The notes below the pieces were generated by a model. That model saw nothing but the letters and a program-made list of their open reading frames with translations. It made no database searches and was not told where the DNA came from. A DNA stretch of 64,000 bases, from assembly GCF_014905095.1 (NCBI RefSeq), contig NZ_CP041165.1, positions 1,798,001 to 1,862,000 on the forward strand. The letters are read 5' to 3'. The stretch comes from Sulfurimonas marina. GTDB lineage: Bacteria > Campylobacterota > Campylobacteria > Campylobacterales > Sulfurimonadaceae. The position numbers were made by a program, and so were the translations under genes. Shown piece by piece: positions 16,288 to 24,700 of this stretch. Every line of letters starts with the position of its first letter. Position 1 is the stretch's first letter.

Positions 16288-17403
16288 TTATTTCTCTCGA
16301 AGTTCGTTTCTAATAGCTAAAAACTGCTCTAAATGTTCAAAAAACAAATCTACTAGCTTAGGGTCAAACTGCTTACCCCTTTCATCTTTAAAAAGTTGAA
16401 ATATTTTATCATCTTCCCACGCTTTTTTATATACCCTCTCAGAACCCAGTGCATCAAATACATCCGCTATAGCAGTAATACGTCCGTAGATATGGATATT
16501 TTCCCCTTTTAATCCTCTTGGATATCCGCTACCGTCATACTTTTCATGGTGTTCATGTGCAACTATCGCTGCCGCTTTTAAAAGTTCACGTTTAGAGTTT
16601 ATAAAAAGTGTATGCCCTTTTGTTGCATGCGTTTTCATTATATCGAACTCTTCTTCAGTTAACTTGCCGGGTTTGAGTAAAATAGCATCGGAGATCGCAA
16701 TTTTTCCTATATCATGCATTGGAGAGGCCATACGAAGAAGTTCTATCTCCTCCTCTTCAAGCCCATATAGTTTTGCCAGTAGTGCAGAGTATTCAGCAAC
16801 ACGCTTTACATGGTAACCTGTCTCTTGTGAACGGCTTTCAGCCAGTTCCCCCATTCGCTCAAGTATCTCACGCTGCGTTTCAATAATCTCGTCTTGAAGA
16901 TTATATATCTCCGTAATATCTTGACGGATTGCTATATATTCGACTATATTGTCATAAGAATCAAGTATAGGCTTGATCGTCGCTTGAACAATGTAAGTCT
17001 GCCCATCTTTTTTTCTATTTTTTAAGATCCCCTGCCATGTTTTTTTCTGCTTGAGCGTATCCCACATCTCTTTATATAGATGGGAAGGCATATCTTCATG
17101 TCTTACAATTTTATGAGGTTTACCTAAAAGCTCCTCTTTCGTGTAACCGCTAATCTTACAAAACTGTTCATTAACATAAACAATAATCCCTTTTTCATCT
17201 GTTTTTGAGATAATCGTCCCCACATCAACAGCATCTTTATATTGACGGAGCAAAAGTTCATTATCGTTGAGATAGCTTTGAAGTTGTTGATTAGTATGAT
17301 ATAACTCCAGTGTAGTACGCTCTAAAATGTGTTCCGTTTCCTCTCTCGCTAAACGCTCACGCTCCAACATTCTAAGCAGAACTTCCTTAGGGAGATTATG
17401 CAT
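16288..17403 (-). CDS. PAS-HD-GYP cyclic-di-GMP phosphodiesterase
   Basis: This 371-aa protein has an N-terminal coiled coil (1-50), a PAS domain (about 55-170; ISGYTKEELLGKPHKIVRHEDMP is the aerotaxis-like PAS motif) and an HD-GYP domain (about 185-365). The metal and catalytic signature is complete: MHDIGKI, HATKGH, HEHHEKYDGSGYPRGLKG and DVFDALGSERVYK. The enzyme should hydrolyse c-di-GMP. There is no membrane segment, so it is cytoplasmic. Its ATG overlaps the H-NOX gene by 8 bp, suggesting that H-NOX controls it through direct contact; this is inference from coupling and from known H-NOX/c-di-GMP pairs in other bacteria. Confidence 0.9.
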   Translation of the reverse strand: MHNLPKEVLLRMLERERLAREETEHILERTTLELYHTNQQLQSYLNDNELLLRQYKDAVDVGTIISKTDEKGIIVYVNEQFCKISGYTKEELLGKPHKIVRHEDMPSHLYKEMWDTLKQKKTWQGILKNRKKDGQTYIVQATIKPILDSYDNIVEYIAIRQDITEIYNLQDEIIETQREILERMGELAESRSQETGYHVKRVAEYSALLAKLYGLEEEEIELLRMASPMHDIGKIAISDAILLKPGKLTEEEFDIMKTHATKGHTLFINSKRELLKAAAIVAHEHHEKYDGSGYPRGLKGENIHIYGRITAIADVFDALGSERVYKKAWEDDKIFQLFKDERGKQFDPKLVDLFFEHLEQFLAIRNELREK

Positions 17404-17977
17404 TGTTTTTTACCTCAAAGATATATACGGGACACTCTGTGTTATTTATAACTCTATAACGGTCTGTCTGCTTCATCGTTAACCTTGAAGAATCGTTAAA
17501 ATATTTTAAACACCCGCGCATTAAACCGTATACAAAACCGGGAAGGTTTCTAGGACTGGCATATTCAATAATGATCTCTTCATCCGATTTTCGTTCAATA
17601 AAAAACTTAGGGAATTTAGCATCCGGATATAACTTTTTAAGTTCATTAAAATGGATTATGTTCAACTTTTCTAGAAAATCGTAAGGGTTATTGAGATGCA
17701 AAGGGGTATTTGCCCCTTTGTAGGAGTGTTTAAATCTATTTAAAAGATAAGCGAATGCATACTCTCCAAATGCTTCTATAACCTGTTCTCTTGAGTTGTC
17801 AAAAAGTCTTGTGGAACTGTCAATAAGTGAAAAAAGACACTTACTGCTATAGTTTGCAGCAGCAGAAAAACCACCATGATTTGGATATTCCTTTTCGTTT
17901 AAAATCTCATCTAACGTTATGTATCCAAACTTATCTTTTATAAAGTCTATATATGTTCTAAATATTATTCCACGCAT
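17396..17977 (-). CDS. H-NOX heme-based NO/O2 sensor protein
   Basis: This is a 193-aa stand-alone heme-NO-binding domain. The start MRGIIFRTYIDFIKDKFG matches the family's MKGIIF opening. The proximal heme ligand is H109 in FLEKLNIIHF. The propionate clamp YxSxR is present as YASPR at 139-143. In other bacteria such proteins bind NO (or O2) and regulate an adjacent histidine kinase or cyclic-di-GMP enzyme. Here the adjacent, translationally overlapping gene is a PAS-HD-GYP phosphodiesterase. Distal-pocket residues that decide O2 binding cannot be judged without an alignment. It follows the PAS-GGDEF-EAL gene by 55 bp. Confidence 0.85.
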   Translation of the reverse strand: MRGIIFRTYIDFIKDKFGYITLDEILNEKEYPNHGGFSAAANYSSKCLFSLIDSSTRLFDNSREQVIEAFGEYAFAYLLNRFKHSYKGANTPLHLNNPYDFLEKLNIIHFNELKKLYPDAKFPKFFIERKSDEEIIIEYASPRNLPGFVYGLMRGCLKYFNDSSRLTMKQTDRYRVINNTECPVYIFEVKNNA

Positions 17978-18032
17978 CTTTTTTTATTATCATCTTATCT
18001 TTTTCAAATTATACAAATATGCCCTTGTAAAA

Positions 18033-20426
18033 CTACTTAGGAATTGTACTTAATGGCTTACTACAGTGATATCCTTGAGAATAATCAATTCCCAGCTCTT
18101 TTACTTTTGTAAGGATCTCTTCATTCTCAACAAACTCGGCAATTGTCTTAATCTCCATTTTTTTAGCAAAATCTATAATAGTAGAGACTACAAGCTCTGC
18201 ATCTGTATTGGTATCAATATCTTTAATTAGCGAACCGTCTATTTTAATATAGTCTGTTTTTAAACGCATCAGGTATTCAAAGTTACTGTATCCTGTTCCA
18301 AAGTCATCAATGGCTATTTTACATCCATGTTTTTTTACATTATGGATAAACTCTAAAACCTCATCAAAGTTTTCTATCGATTCCGATTCTACGATTTCAA
18401 AAACAACACGTTCACCGATACCGTAAGTTTCTAACATTTTACAAATAAAGTTTCTAATCTCCTCATTTAAGATATCTTCTATTGTCAAATTAAGTGAGAA
18501 CTCTACATCTTTTTTCTTAAAAACCTCAAACGATTTCTCGATCATAATCTGTGTAATCTCTATGTAGTGTTTTGTCTTCTTAGCAATATCCAAAAAGAAA
18601 AACGGTGATATCAACTGCCCGTTATCTTTGAGTCTTACCAAACACTCATACTTTTCCCATTCTCTGTTTTCATTATTAACAATTGGCTGAAAAACAGGGA
18701 CAATATTATTGTTTGCTATCGCCTCTTTTATTTTCTTTGTCCATTTGATATTGTTTTTATATTCATCGTTTAGCGAGATATCGTCATGATACGTCACAAT
18801 ATCTTTATTGTGTCTTTTTGCAATTCTAAGTGCCATATCTGCCGTTGTTAGAAGTTTCTCTTTAGGTTCATATGAGATTGACATAGAGAAGTTAAAAGTA
18901 ATTAACTCCCCATCTATATCTATCTGTACTTTTGAGATCTCCTCTCTTAAAGCCATTAATGCATTGTTAAAGACTTTTGCTTCAATCTGCGGATGAAATA
19001 TTACATATTCATCACCTTGAAGATGGTACACTTGAAGCTCTAAGTCACACTTGCAGCTACCCATCTTCTGACCAAACTCCTTAATCACATAATCTCCAAC
19101 TTCATGACCGTAAAAATCATTTATTTGTGAGAAGTTGTCTATATTTAAAATAGCTAAAGCACCTTGTGTACTTTCATGTATGTCATTTACAAGTTTGTAT
19201 CTACTTCCAAGACCTGTTAAAAGATCCGTATTTAACATCTCGTCAAGTTGTTTTTGCTGCTCAATCATTTTTGTAACATCATGTCTTACCGCAATATACT
19301 CAATGATATTATTCTCTTCATCCAAAATCGGCAAAATAACAATATCTACCCAATAATCTTCTCCGAATTTATCTTTATTTTTAAGCGTTTGTTTCCACAC
19401 TTTTTTCGCTTCAATCGTTTTCCAGAGATCGCGAAAAAGTGATTTTGGATTATCGGGATGTCTTAAAATACTATGCGGACGCCCCAATACTTCAGTTCTC
19501 GTATATCCGGTAACTTTACAAAATTTGTCATTTACATAGGTAATATTTCCAGTGCGATCCGACTTACTAACGATACTTGATTCATCCATAGCAAGTTTAT
19601 GACTTCTAAAAAGGGAGAGTGTTTTTTCTAACTCAATCTCAACCTCTTTTTGATGTGTAATATCTTGAATTGTACCGACAGTCTTGGTCGCATTGCCATC
19701 CTTATCATAATAATGTTCCCCTGTTTCTTCAACATACTTGACCCTATTGTCTTTCATCAATAGTCTGTGTTGAACAAGGTATCTCTTTTTTTTCTCTAAG
19801 GAGTTTGCATACACTTGATCAACTAGTTTACGGTCATCTGGATGTACCGCATTTAAAAACAACTCATACGAAGGGGTAGTACTCTCTTTATCTAATTCAA
19901 AAAGTTTATATACCTCATCTGACCAAAAGAGTTTATCGTTAGCTACATCATAGTCCCAGTTTCCAAGATTTGCCAAAGCTTGAGCTGCCTGAAGTTTCTC
20001 CTCATTTTCAATCGCCCTGGTAAGATTCTTTTCACTCTCGGTAATATCAATAAGATAGCCTATAAAGTGGGTAATATTCTCATCTTCATCATAGAAAATT
20101 GTTGTCGTGTCTTGAACCCATCTATACTCACCCACTCCATTTTTTATTCTGTAAGGCTCATGAGTAAAAGAGTTCTTTCCATTTTTACAAGCAGATTTTA
20201 CTTCATTTTTGACACGCTTTATATCATCTTTATGCACTAACTCTACATACACAAGGTTTCTCTCTAAGAACTCTTGAGGATCGTAATGAAAATTTTCTTT
20301 TATATTCCCGGAAACAGTTTCGATAGTCCAGTTGCTGTCATTTTTCCACACAAATGAAACCATCGGTCCCAAATTGAAAAAATCGCTGTTTATAAAAGAA
20401 AAATAATCTTTCAGTTTCGTGCGCAT
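18033..20426 (-). CDS. PAS(3)-GGDEF-EAL cyclic-di-GMP phosphodiesterase
   Basis: This 797-aa cytoplasmic protein has three PAS/PAC domains (about 10-130, 135-255 and 270-395). They are followed by a degenerate GGDEF domain (signature reads QGDEY, so cyclase activity is unlikely) and an EAL domain (about 560-797). The EAL motif reads ECL but keeps the essential Glu. The other catalytic residues, NLTIEDI, FEIVESE, DDFGTGYSN, DYIKIDGS, and the late Glu and Gln (AEFVENEE, SQGYHCSKP), are present, so phosphodiesterase activity is expected. The third PAS carries the same RxxxxILRHPDNP motif as the nearby HD-GYP proteins. It lies upstream of the H-NOX gene on the same strand. Confidence 0.88.
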   Translation of the reverse strand: MRTKLKDYFSFINSDFFNLGPMVSFVWKNDSNWTIETVSGNIKENFHYDPQEFLERNLVYVELVHKDDIKRVKNEVKSACKNGKNSFTHEPYRIKNGVGEYRWVQDTTTIFYDEDENITHFIGYLIDITESEKNLTRAIENEEKLQAAQALANLGNWDYDVANDKLFWSDEVYKLFELDKESTTPSYELFLNAVHPDDRKLVDQVYANSLEKKKRYLVQHRLLMKDNRVKYVEETGEHYYDKDGNATKTVGTIQDITHQKEVEIELEKTLSLFRSHKLAMDESSIVSKSDRTGNITYVNDKFCKVTGYTRTEVLGRPHSILRHPDNPKSLFRDLWKTIEAKKVWKQTLKNKDKFGEDYWVDIVILPILDEENNIIEYIAVRHDVTKMIEQQKQLDEMLNTDLLTGLGSRYKLVNDIHESTQGALAILNIDNFSQINDFYGHEVGDYVIKEFGQKMGSCKCDLELQVYHLQGDEYVIFHPQIEAKVFNNALMALREEISKVQIDIDGELITFNFSMSISYEPKEKLLTTADMALRIAKRHNKDIVTYHDDISLNDEYKNNIKWTKKIKEAIANNNIVPVFQPIVNNENREWEKYECLVRLKDNGQLISPFFFLDIAKKTKHYIEITQIMIEKSFEVFKKKDVEFSLNLTIEDILNEEIRNFICKMLETYGIGERVVFEIVESESIENFDEVLEFIHNVKKHGCKIAIDDFGTGYSNFEYLMRLKTDYIKIDGSLIKDIDTNTDAELVVSTIIDFAKKMEIKTIAEFVENEEILTKVKELGIDYSQGYHCSKPLSTIPK

Positions 20427-20564
20427 TACTCGTTTCCTTACCCTGTTTAATAAAAATTTCTTCCCATTTTTATATAGATATTATATAATGTTATTCATAA
20501 AAAGCGTTAATTATATTACTATAAAATCACATTATTATCACAATATAGTCTCTAAAACCCATTA

Positions 20565-21146
20565 TTATTGTAAGAGTGTTTCTAAAGAGGTCATCTTTTT
20601 TACAATCATAGGTTTAATCCCTTTTGAAATTAAAGAATTTTTCAACCCCTCCCCTATTTGTGAGCTTACAAAAAGATTGACGTTGTGTTCTAAAAATAGT
20701 TTCGGCAGAACTATTGCCAACTTCTTTTTATCACTATATACGGGATTCTCTAGTTTTTTTATAAAAGAAACCTTATCTTGTGTCATTTTATAGACAAAGA
20801 TGTATTGCTCCATCGGTGAGATCTTCTCAAAATTATCCTCATTCTCCATACAGATAGCCACAATTATCTCATCTTTATCATCCTCTATCTCTATTTTATA
20901 TCCACTTACTATTCCCAAAGAGAGTTTATAGCGAGCATTTTTTAAAATTCTTGTAAATGTCGGACGTGAGATCTCCATTTTTTTAGCAGCTTCCTCTTGA
21001 TACAATCCTATAAGATCCATCAGATATATTGCTTCGATCTCCTCATGCAGCAAAGTGACTTTTCCATCAGGCTTTACACCTTCGGGGACAAATTTTTTAT
21101 ACTGAGGTTTAAAATTTAAATTGCGATTACTCTTTGTTCTTGCCAT
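20565..21146 (-). CDS. DUF134/UPF0251 HTH regulator with NifX/NifB-like C-terminal domain
   Basis: This 193-aa protein has a DUF134 DNA-binding domain (about 1-85, with EIEAIYLMDLIGLYQEEAAKK leading into a sigma70 region 4-like HTH, MEISRPTFTRILKNARYKL). The C-terminal domain (about 90-190, from IIVAICME to KPMIVKK) has the dinitrogenase iron-molybdenum cofactor fold. It is divergent from the cyd operon across 106 bp containing two direct repeats and one clear promoter, so it is the best candidate for the cyd regulator. The last cyd-operon gene has the same NifX-like fold, hinting at a shared cofactor or cluster signal. The ligand is unknown. Confidence 0.85.
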   Translation of the reverse strand: MARTKSNRNLNFKPQYKKFVPEGVKPDGKVTLLHEEIEAIYLMDLIGLYQEEAAKKMEISRPTFTRILKNARYKLSLGIVSGYKIEIEDDKDEIIVAICMENEDNFEKISPMEQYIFVYKMTQDKVSFIKKLENPVYSDKKKLAIVLPKLFLEHNVNLFVSSQIGEGLKNSLISKGIKPMIVKKMTSLETLLQ

Positions 21147-21195
21147 AATTTACCCTTTAATATTACAATCTTAGCAGATGTTAATTTAAATTTTC

Positions 21196-21224
21196 TTGAC
21201 ATATGTTCATAATGATGGCATAAT
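21196..21224 (+). promoter_or_regulatory. Predicted sigma70 promoter of the cyd operon
   Basis: A perfect -35 TTGACA (21196-21201) and a -10 CATAAT (21219-21224) are separated by 17 bp, placing transcription start near 21231. It reads into the DUF4492-cydA-cydB genes. It is unusually close to consensus for this AT-rich window, which fits a strong promoter held down by a repressor; the flanking repeats would be the operators. Confidence 0.7.
21198..21210. promoter_or_regulatory. Direct repeat 1 (operator candidate) over the cyd -35 box
   Basis: GACATATGTTCAT lies across the -35 box of the predicted cyd promoter. The core ACATATGT is itself palindromic. An identical copy lies exactly 30 bp downstream, on the same face of the helix. 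The divergent DUF134 regulator is the likely binder (inference). Confidence 0.65.
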
Positions 21225-21227
21225 TTG

Positions 21228-21240
21228 GACATATGTTCAT
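21228..21240. promoter_or_regulatory. Direct repeat 2 (operator candidate) over the cyd transcription start
   Basis: This is the second exact copy of GACATATGTTCAT, covering the expected transcription start. With copy 1 it brackets the promoter, an arrangement typical of repression. No other copy was noticed in the window. Confidence 0.65.
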
Positions 21241-21252
21241 TAAGGATTAGTT

Positions 21253-21462
21253 ATGAATAATATAAAATCTATTTATATGTTTTATCTGGACGGCTTTAAA
21301 AACATGAAAACAGGGAAGACTTTATGGAAGATAATCTTCTTGAAGTTAGCTGTGATTTTCCTGTTTTTAAACTACTTTATTCACGATAGATCGTTAAATA
21401 CAGAGTATAAAACAGAAGATACGAAAATTAATTTCGTATATAACAACTTAATAGGAGAATAA
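21253..21462 (+). CDS. DUF4492 small membrane protein of the cytochrome bd operon
   Basis: This 69-aa protein has a conserved N-terminal segment (MFYLDGFKNMKTGKTLWKII) and one membrane helix (about residues 30-47), then a short polar tail. DUF4492 proteins are found immediately before cydA in Campylobacterota and Bacteroidota; the function is not known but assembly or stability of the oxidase is likely. AAGGA precedes the ATG. The gap to cydA is 1 bp. Confidence 0.85.
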   Translation: MNNIKSIYMFYLDGFKNMKTGKTLWKIIFLKLAVIFLFLNYFIHDRSLNTEYKTEDTKINFVYNNLIGE

Positions 21463-21463
21463 G

Positions 21464-22990
21464 ATGGAAGAACATTTAGTTGATTGGTCTAGAGCTCAGT
21501 TCGCTCTAACTGCAATCTATCACTTTTTATTTGTTCCACTTACACTTGGGCTTGGATTTATAGTTGCCATTATGGAGACTATATATGTAAAAACAGGCTC
21601 ATCTGAATGGAAAAAAATCACACAGTTTTGGATGACACTTTTTGCTATCAACTTTGCTATAGGTGTAGCTACGGGACTTATCATGGAGTTTGAATTTGGT
21701 ACAAACTGGGCAAACTACTCTTGGTTTGTCGGTGACATTTTTGGTGCACCTCTTGCAGTTGAAGGGATACTCGCCTTTTTTATGGAGTCCACTTTCTTTG
21801 CTGTTATGTTTTTCGGCTGGAACAAAGTGGGTAAAAAATTTCACCTCCTTTCAACATGGCTTGTAGCAATTGGTTCAAACCTCTCAGCTCTTTGGATTCT
21901 TGTAGCAAACGGCTGGATGCAATACCCTGTAGGGATGACTTTTAATCCCGACACTGTTAGAAACGAGATGACAAACTTCTGGGACGTGCTTTTCTCACCT
22001 GTTGCGATCTCTAAATTTTTACATACGATCGGAAGCGGTTATGTTATCGCAGCCCTTTTTGTTGTAGGAATCAGTGCATACTACCTTCTGAAAAAAAGAG
22101 ATGTACTTTTTGCTAAAAGGTCTATGATCATAGGTGCTACGTTTGGCCTGATCACATCTCTCTTTTTAACACTTAGCGGTGACGAGTCTGCACACCAGGT
22201 AGCCCAACACCAACCTGTAAAGCTTGCAGCTATGGAAGGGTTGTATGAGGGAAGAACTGAAGCTGGAATCGTTGCAGTTGGTATGTTAAATCCTGAAAAA
22301 ACTTTAACAAATGATGCAGAGCCTTACATTTTTGAACTTGAAGCTCCGTATGCGCTTTCGCTACTTGGATATCATGATATTGATGCCTTTGTACCGGGAC
22401 TAAACGATCTTGTATATGGGAACAAAGAGCGCGGAATTATGAGCGTAGAGGAGAAGATGGTTCGAGGTAAAATTGCGGTTGCGGCTTTAGAAGATTACAA
22501 AGAGGCAAAAAAAGCAAACGATGAGCAAAAAGCACTTGAAGCAAAACAGATCCTTGATCAAGATATGAAATATTTCGGTTACGGGCATATTAAAACAGCT
22601 GAAGATGTAGTACCGCCGATTGGGCTTACATTTTACGCATTTCATATTATGGTCTCTCTCGGCGGCTGGTTCTTAGTACTCTTTAGTGTACTTCTGTACC
22701 TCTCAACTAAAAAGGATATCTCACGATATACACTAATTTTAAAATCAGCAGTACTCTCTATCCCTCTTGGATACATTGCGGCTGAAGCGGGATGGATTGT
22801 AGCGGAAGTTGGTCGTCAGCCATGGGCTATTCAGGATTTAATGCCTGTAAATATTGCCGCAACTCAAATAGCGACAACAAATATACAGATAAGCTTTTGG
22901 ATGTTTGCATTTTTATTTACACTTCTGCTAGTAGCTGAGATAAAAATTATGCTCAAACAGATTAAAATCGGACCGGATGGAGGACACTAA
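21464..22990 (+). CDS. cydA: Cytochrome bd-type quinol oxidase subunit I
   Basis: This 508-aa subunit carries the quinol site and the b and d hemes of a high-affinity oxidase in the cytoplasmic membrane. Visible landmarks are H20 (ALTAIYHFLF, heme b595), the GLIMEFEFGTNWANYSWFVGD block, HTIGSGYV with the heme b558 His, a long periplasmic loop after SGDESAHQVAQHQPVKLAAMEG, and GRQPWAIQDLMP near the end. Length is normal for the family. It is part of an operon with DUF4492, cydB, a small membrane protein and a NifX-like protein. Confidence 0.96.
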   Translation: MEEHLVDWSRAQFALTAIYHFLFVPLTLGLGFIVAIMETIYVKTGSSEWKKITQFWMTLFAINFAIGVATGLIMEFEFGTNWANYSWFVGDIFGAPLAVEGILAFFMESTFFAVMFFGWNKVGKKFHLLSTWLVAIGSNLSALWILVANGWMQYPVGMTFNPDTVRNEMTNFWDVLFSPVAISKFLHTIGSGYVIAALFVVGISAYYLLKKRDVLFAKRSMIIGATFGLITSLFLTLSGDESAHQVAQHQPVKLAAMEGLYEGRTEAGIVAVGMLNPEKTLTNDAEPYIFELEAPYALSLLGYHDIDAFVPGLNDLVYGNKERGIMSVEEKMVRGKIAVAALEDYKEAKKANDEQKALEAKQILDQDMKYFGYGHIKTAEDVVPPIGLTFYAFHIMVSLGGWFLVLFSVLLYLSTKKDISRYTLILKSAVLSIPLGYIAAEAGWIVAEVGRQPWAIQDLMPVNIAATQIATTNIQISFWMFAFLFTLLLVAEIKIMLKQIKIGPDGGH

Positions 22991-22991
22991 G

Positions 22992-24125
22992 ATGGGTTTT
23001 GGAGATTTAGAACTTTTAACATTACAACAATACTGGTGGTTCATCGTTTCGCTTCTTGGTGGACTTTTTGTATTTATTATGTTTGTCCAGGGCGGACAAA
23101 CTCTGATCGATACACTCTCGGAGAATGAAACTGAAAAGACGATGCTCATTAACTCGATCGGCCGTAAATGGGAACTTGGATTTACAACCCTCGTACTTTT
23201 TGGAGGGGCTCTTTTTGCAGCTTTTCCGCTCTTTTACTCAACTAGTTTCGGCGGTGCATACTGGGTATGGCTGGCTATTTTGTTTTGTTTTATTATCCAG
23301 GCGGTTAGCTATGAGTACAGAACAAAGCCAAACAACTTTTTAGGACAAAAAGTTTATGAGAGTTTTTTAAAAATAAACGGGAGCCTTGGGGTATTTTTGC
23401 TCGGTGTTGCGATCTCTACATTTTTCAGCGGTGCAGAGTTTCACCTAAACGACAATAACTTTGTTCTTTGGGACAATCCTCTTAGAGGTCTTGAAGCACT
23501 TGCAAACCCTTATAACTATCTGTTAGGTTTTGCTTTAGTATTTTTAACAAAGATCTCAGGCGCACTTTACTTTTTAAACAACATTGACCATCAGCCAATT
23601 CGTGAGAGAGCGGTGAGTTCAATTAAGTTCAATATGCCGATCTTCCTGGTATTTTTCGTAGGATTTACTGCTTGGCTACTTTTAAAAGACGGTTACTCAG
23701 TGGATCCTAACGGAGTTGTTGTATTGGAGCAATACAAGTACCTGAACAACTTCCTTGAGATGCCTATAGTTCTCGGTATGTTTATTGTGGGTGTAGCTAT
23801 GGTTGTGATCGCCGTATTTGTTGCCGTTGTGTACGGATTTACTTGTTGTATCAGAACTGCAGGTGTCGGAATAGTTGTTACTGTTACAGCTGTTTTACTC
23901 AATGTAGGTTATAACAATACGGCGTATTATCCTTCACTAACAGATCTGCAAAGCAGTTTAACAATTGTTAATTCATCAGGGAGTCACTACACGCTGATGG
24001 CTATGAGTTATGCTTCATTGATGGTACCGTTTGTTTTAGCGTATATCGCTTATGCATGGTATTCGATGGACAGAGTAAAAATTACAAAAGAAGAGATTGA
24101 AGCACCAGATGCTCACAACTACTAG
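22992..24125 (+). CDS. cydB: Cytochrome bd-type quinol oxidase subunit II
   Basis: This 377-aa polytopic protein has about eight to nine membrane helices. Typical CydB features are an N-terminal QQYWWFIVSLLGGLFVFIMFV helix, GRKWELGFTTLVLFGGALFAAFP, and the SLTIVNSSGSHYTLMAMSYA segment near the end. The frame can start at 22977 inside cydA, but the ATG at 22992, one base after the cydA stop and preceded by AGGACACTAAG, fits better. It pairs with CydA to form the oxidase. Confidence 0.94.
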   Translation: MGFGDLELLTLQQYWWFIVSLLGGLFVFIMFVQGGQTLIDTLSENETEKTMLINSIGRKWELGFTTLVLFGGALFAAFPLFYSTSFGGAYWVWLAILFCFIIQAVSYEYRTKPNNFLGQKVYESFLKINGSLGVFLLGVAISTFFSGAEFHLNDNNFVLWDNPLRGLEALANPYNYLLGFALVFLTKISGALYFLNNIDHQPIRERAVSSIKFNMPIFLVFFVGFTAWLLLKDGYSVDPNGVVVLEQYKYLNNFLEMPIVLGMFIVGVAMVVIAVFVAVVYGFTCCIRTAGVGIVVTVTAVLLNVGYNNTAYYPSLTDLQSSLTIVNSSGSHYTLMAMSYASLMVPFVLAYIAYAWYSMDRVKITKEEIEAPDAHNY

Positions 24126-24134
24126 GAGTCTATA

Positions 24135-24245
24135 ATGGAATATTTAGCAGAATTGGGTTGGCTGAGTCTTTGGCCGATCGTAATATATTTAGGTTGGAAG
24201 TTTAGTGTAAAAAATGTTTTAAAATTTGAGGAGAAAGAGTCATGA
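24135..24245 (+). CDS. Small membrane protein in the cyd operon (CydX-like position)
   Basis: This is a 36-aa open frame: MEYLAELGWLSLWPIVIYL, then GWKFSVKNVLKFEEKES as two parts. It has one hydrophobic helix (about residues 8-20) and a charged C-terminal tail. AGGAG lies 6 bases before the ATG. It begins 9 bp after cydB, and its TGA overlaps the next ATG (ATGA), so coupling is strong. Size, topology and place match CydX/CydH-type accessory subunits, but sequence similarity to E. coli CydX is weak, so the name is not given. Confidence 0.7.
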   Translation: MEYLAELGWLSLWPIVIYLGWKFSVKNVLKFEEKES

Positions 24246-24628
24246 TCGCAATTCCCGTAAAAACGAACAATGAAAATCCGGCACTAAGCCCGCTCTTTGG
24301 CAAAGCAAAATGGTTTGCATATGTAGATAGAGATGGCAATATCTCAATTGAAAAGAACGAAACGCAAAGCGGTCGTGTAGTAGTTGATAATATGATTGCA
24401 AAAGGTGTAGATACTATACTCTTTCATCATATGGGTGCAAACCCTTTTATGCTTCTGCAAAAGGCAAATATAGAGTGTTTCTACGGTGGTGATGAGAGAA
24501 TCTTGCTGCAAGATTTACTCTCTAATCTACAAAACGAAGAACTTGTAAAAGTTGATAGCACAAACATGACACAATATCTTGAAGAGGGTAAACACGATCA
24601 CTCTCATGATCATTCACACCATCATTAA
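24242..24628 (+). CDS. NifX/NifB-like (dinitrogenase iron-molybdenum cofactor fold) protein with His-rich tail
   Basis: This 128-aa protein has the COG1433-type RNase H-like fold: MIAIPVKTNNENPALSPLFGKAKWF, then a GVDTILFHHMGANPFMLL helix region and an IECFYGG strand. The C-terminus HDHSHDHSHHH is a clear metal-binding tail. Proteins of this fold carry metal clusters or cofactors. No nitrogenase genes are nearby, and the operon context points to metal or heme delivery to, or sensing for, cytochrome bd. It shares its fold with the C-terminal domain of the divergent DUF134 regulator. Confidence 0.85.
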   Translation: MIAIPVKTNNENPALSPLFGKAKWFAYVDRDGNISIEKNETQSGRVVVDNMIAKGVDTILFHHMGANPFMLLQKANIECFYGGDERILLQDLLSNLQNEELVKVDSTNMTQYLEEGKHDHSHDHSHHH

Positions 24629-24664
24629 ACAACTTTTTTAGACGATTACTATAGATTATATGTG

Positions 24665-24670
24665 TATAAT
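24665..24670 (+). promoter_or_regulatory. Predicted -10 box upstream of the outer-membrane protein gene
   Basis: TATAAT lies 31 bp before the ATG at 24701, in a good position for a promoter. No convincing -35 was seen, which is usual for housekeeping promoters in this phylum. Confidence 0.45.
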
Positions 24671-24700
24671 ATACTCTATAGTGTCTTTGAAGGAGTCAAT

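Noticed and set aside
22977-22991. Upstream start of cydB inside cydA
   Set aside because: The ATG one base after the cydA stop has the better ribosome-binding site and yields the normal CydB N-terminus.
24242-24628. A nitrogen-fixation gene
   Set aside because: The NifX-like fold alone does not indicate nitrogen fixation; no nif genes are present and the gene is in a cytochrome bd operon.
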